Source: Thermoflexales bacterium
GTDB taxonomy: Bacteria > Chloroflexota > Anaerolineae > Fen-1058
NCBI GenBank assembly: GCA_030834835.1
Contig: JAUQXD010000208.1
Span: 1 to 5,342, forward strand
Direction of reading: 5' to 3'
DNA length: 5,342 nt
This document shows positions 4,924 to 5,342 of the stretch, one piece after another. Position 1 is the stretch's first letter. The number at the start of each line of letters is the position of its first letter. A program made the position numbers and the translations under genes. The notes below the pieces were generated by a model. The model did no database searches. It had not been told where the DNA came from and saw nothing but the letters and a program-made list of their open reading frames with translations.

Positions 4924-4953
4924 TTGACACGGTGTACACGCGCGGTGTAGAAT
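4924..4953 (+). promoter_or_regulatory. Strong sigma-70-like promoter for the DUF1385 gene, probably leaderless
   Basis: Perfect TTGACA (4924-4929), 18-bp spacer, TAGAAT (4948-4953, 5 of 6). The ATG begins at 4960, 7 nt past the -10 box, which is about where transcription should start. The spacer holds the palindrome GTGTACAC (4932-4939) and a direct repeat CGGTGTA (4930-4936 and 4943-4949). Confidence 0.75.
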
Positions 4954-4959
4954 CTCCAC

Positions 4960-5342
4960 ATGGATAAGACCGTTACTAAGCCAAGGTTTAATTACGGGGG
5001 ACAGGCCGTCATCGAAGGTGTGATGATGCGCGGCTCAAAAGCACTGGCAGTCGCCGTGCGCGACCCCAAAGGCAACATCGTCATCCACACCGAACCCGTT
5101 AATGCCGCGCTGTACGCCGGGCCGATGTCGCGCATTCCCTTCTTGCGCGGCCTCTCGATGCTGTGGGACGCATTGGGCCTGGGCATGCGCGCGCTGATGT
5201 ACAGCGCCAACGTCGCCGCCGGTGAAGTGGGCGTGGAGTTCAAAGGCCCGCTGGCCTGGGGCACGATGGCTTTTTCGCTGATCTTCGGCCTGGGCATTTT
5301 CTTCCTTGCGCCCAAGTGGATCTCCACGGCGTTTGACAGTTC
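4960..5342 (+). CDS. DUF1385 family membrane protein (YqhQ-like), N-terminal part
   Basis: An integral membrane protein of the DUF1385 (COG3872) family, function unknown. The window holds 127 codons and the frame is open at the right edge; family members are usually around 300 aa or more. The diagnostic N-terminal motif [14 protein letters not shown] lies at residues 12-25. It is followed by a beta-rich segment (28-46), the conserved [11 protein letters not shown] stretch (60-70) leading into an amphipathic or membrane helix to about 83, and a clear transmembrane segment at about 97-118. The start ATG 4960 has no Shine-Dalgarno sequence ahead of it and lies where transcription is expected to begin, so translation is probably leaderless. 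In other phyla this gene often sits near translation genes such as prfA or rpmE; the downstream neighbours here are out of view. Confidence 0.93.
   Translation, partial: MDKTVTKPRFNYGGQAVIEGVMMRGSKALAVAVRDPKGNIVIHTEPVNAALYAGPMSRIPFLRGLSMLWDALGLGMRALMYSANVAAGEVGVEFKGPLAWGTMAFSLIFGLGIFFLAPKWISTAFDS

Overview
The window is GC-rich and densely coded, with an AT-rich dip around 757-840. It is most consistent with a Chloroflexota (Anaerolineae-like) chromosome. That assignment is an inference from secreted lipoproteins with Thr/Pro/Ala-rich linkers behind the lipobox Cys, a PD40-type beta-propeller lipoprotein, a DUF1385 membrane protein, and short tandem heptamer/octamer repeats at gene junctions. 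No rRNA, tRNA, transposase, phage gene, CRISPR array or defence gene was seen.

Layout. A minus-strand FAS1 (fasciclin-like) lipoprotein gene enters from the left edge and starts at 686. A divergent, AT-rich regulatory gap (687-915) separates it from a plus-strand run of three genes: an M23 (LytM-type) metallopeptidase (916-1635), a beta-propeller lipoprotein (1660-2766) and a protein with two NUDIX domains (2840-3805). A convergent gap (3806-4007) holds two strong hairpins. The minus-strand gene after it (4008-4814) encodes a lipoprotein with a globular domain opening in a 'YGFxxQYPxDW' motif. A second divergent gap (4815-4959) carries two sigma-70-like promoters. The plus-strand one drives a DUF1385 membrane protein that runs off the right edge and whose mRNA is probably leaderless.

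How the genes relate. Four of the five complete or nearly complete products are predicted to be exported: three lipoproteins and one secreted or membrane-anchored peptidoglycan hydrolase. The window therefore looks like ordinary cell-envelope housekeeping with a NUDIX sanitation or nucleotide-hydrolysis gene alongside. I see no single dedicated pathway and no clear new multi-gene system.

The most distinctive signal lies between the genes. Four of the five junctions carry a period-7 or period-8 repeat or a repeat-derived hairpin, each of a different sequence family. At 1633-1665 the heptamer array fills the whole intergenic gap and supplies the upstream stop codon, the Shine-Dalgarno sequence and the downstream start codon. 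At 2773-2832 an inverted heptamer repeat overlaps the ribosome binding site of the NUDIX gene.
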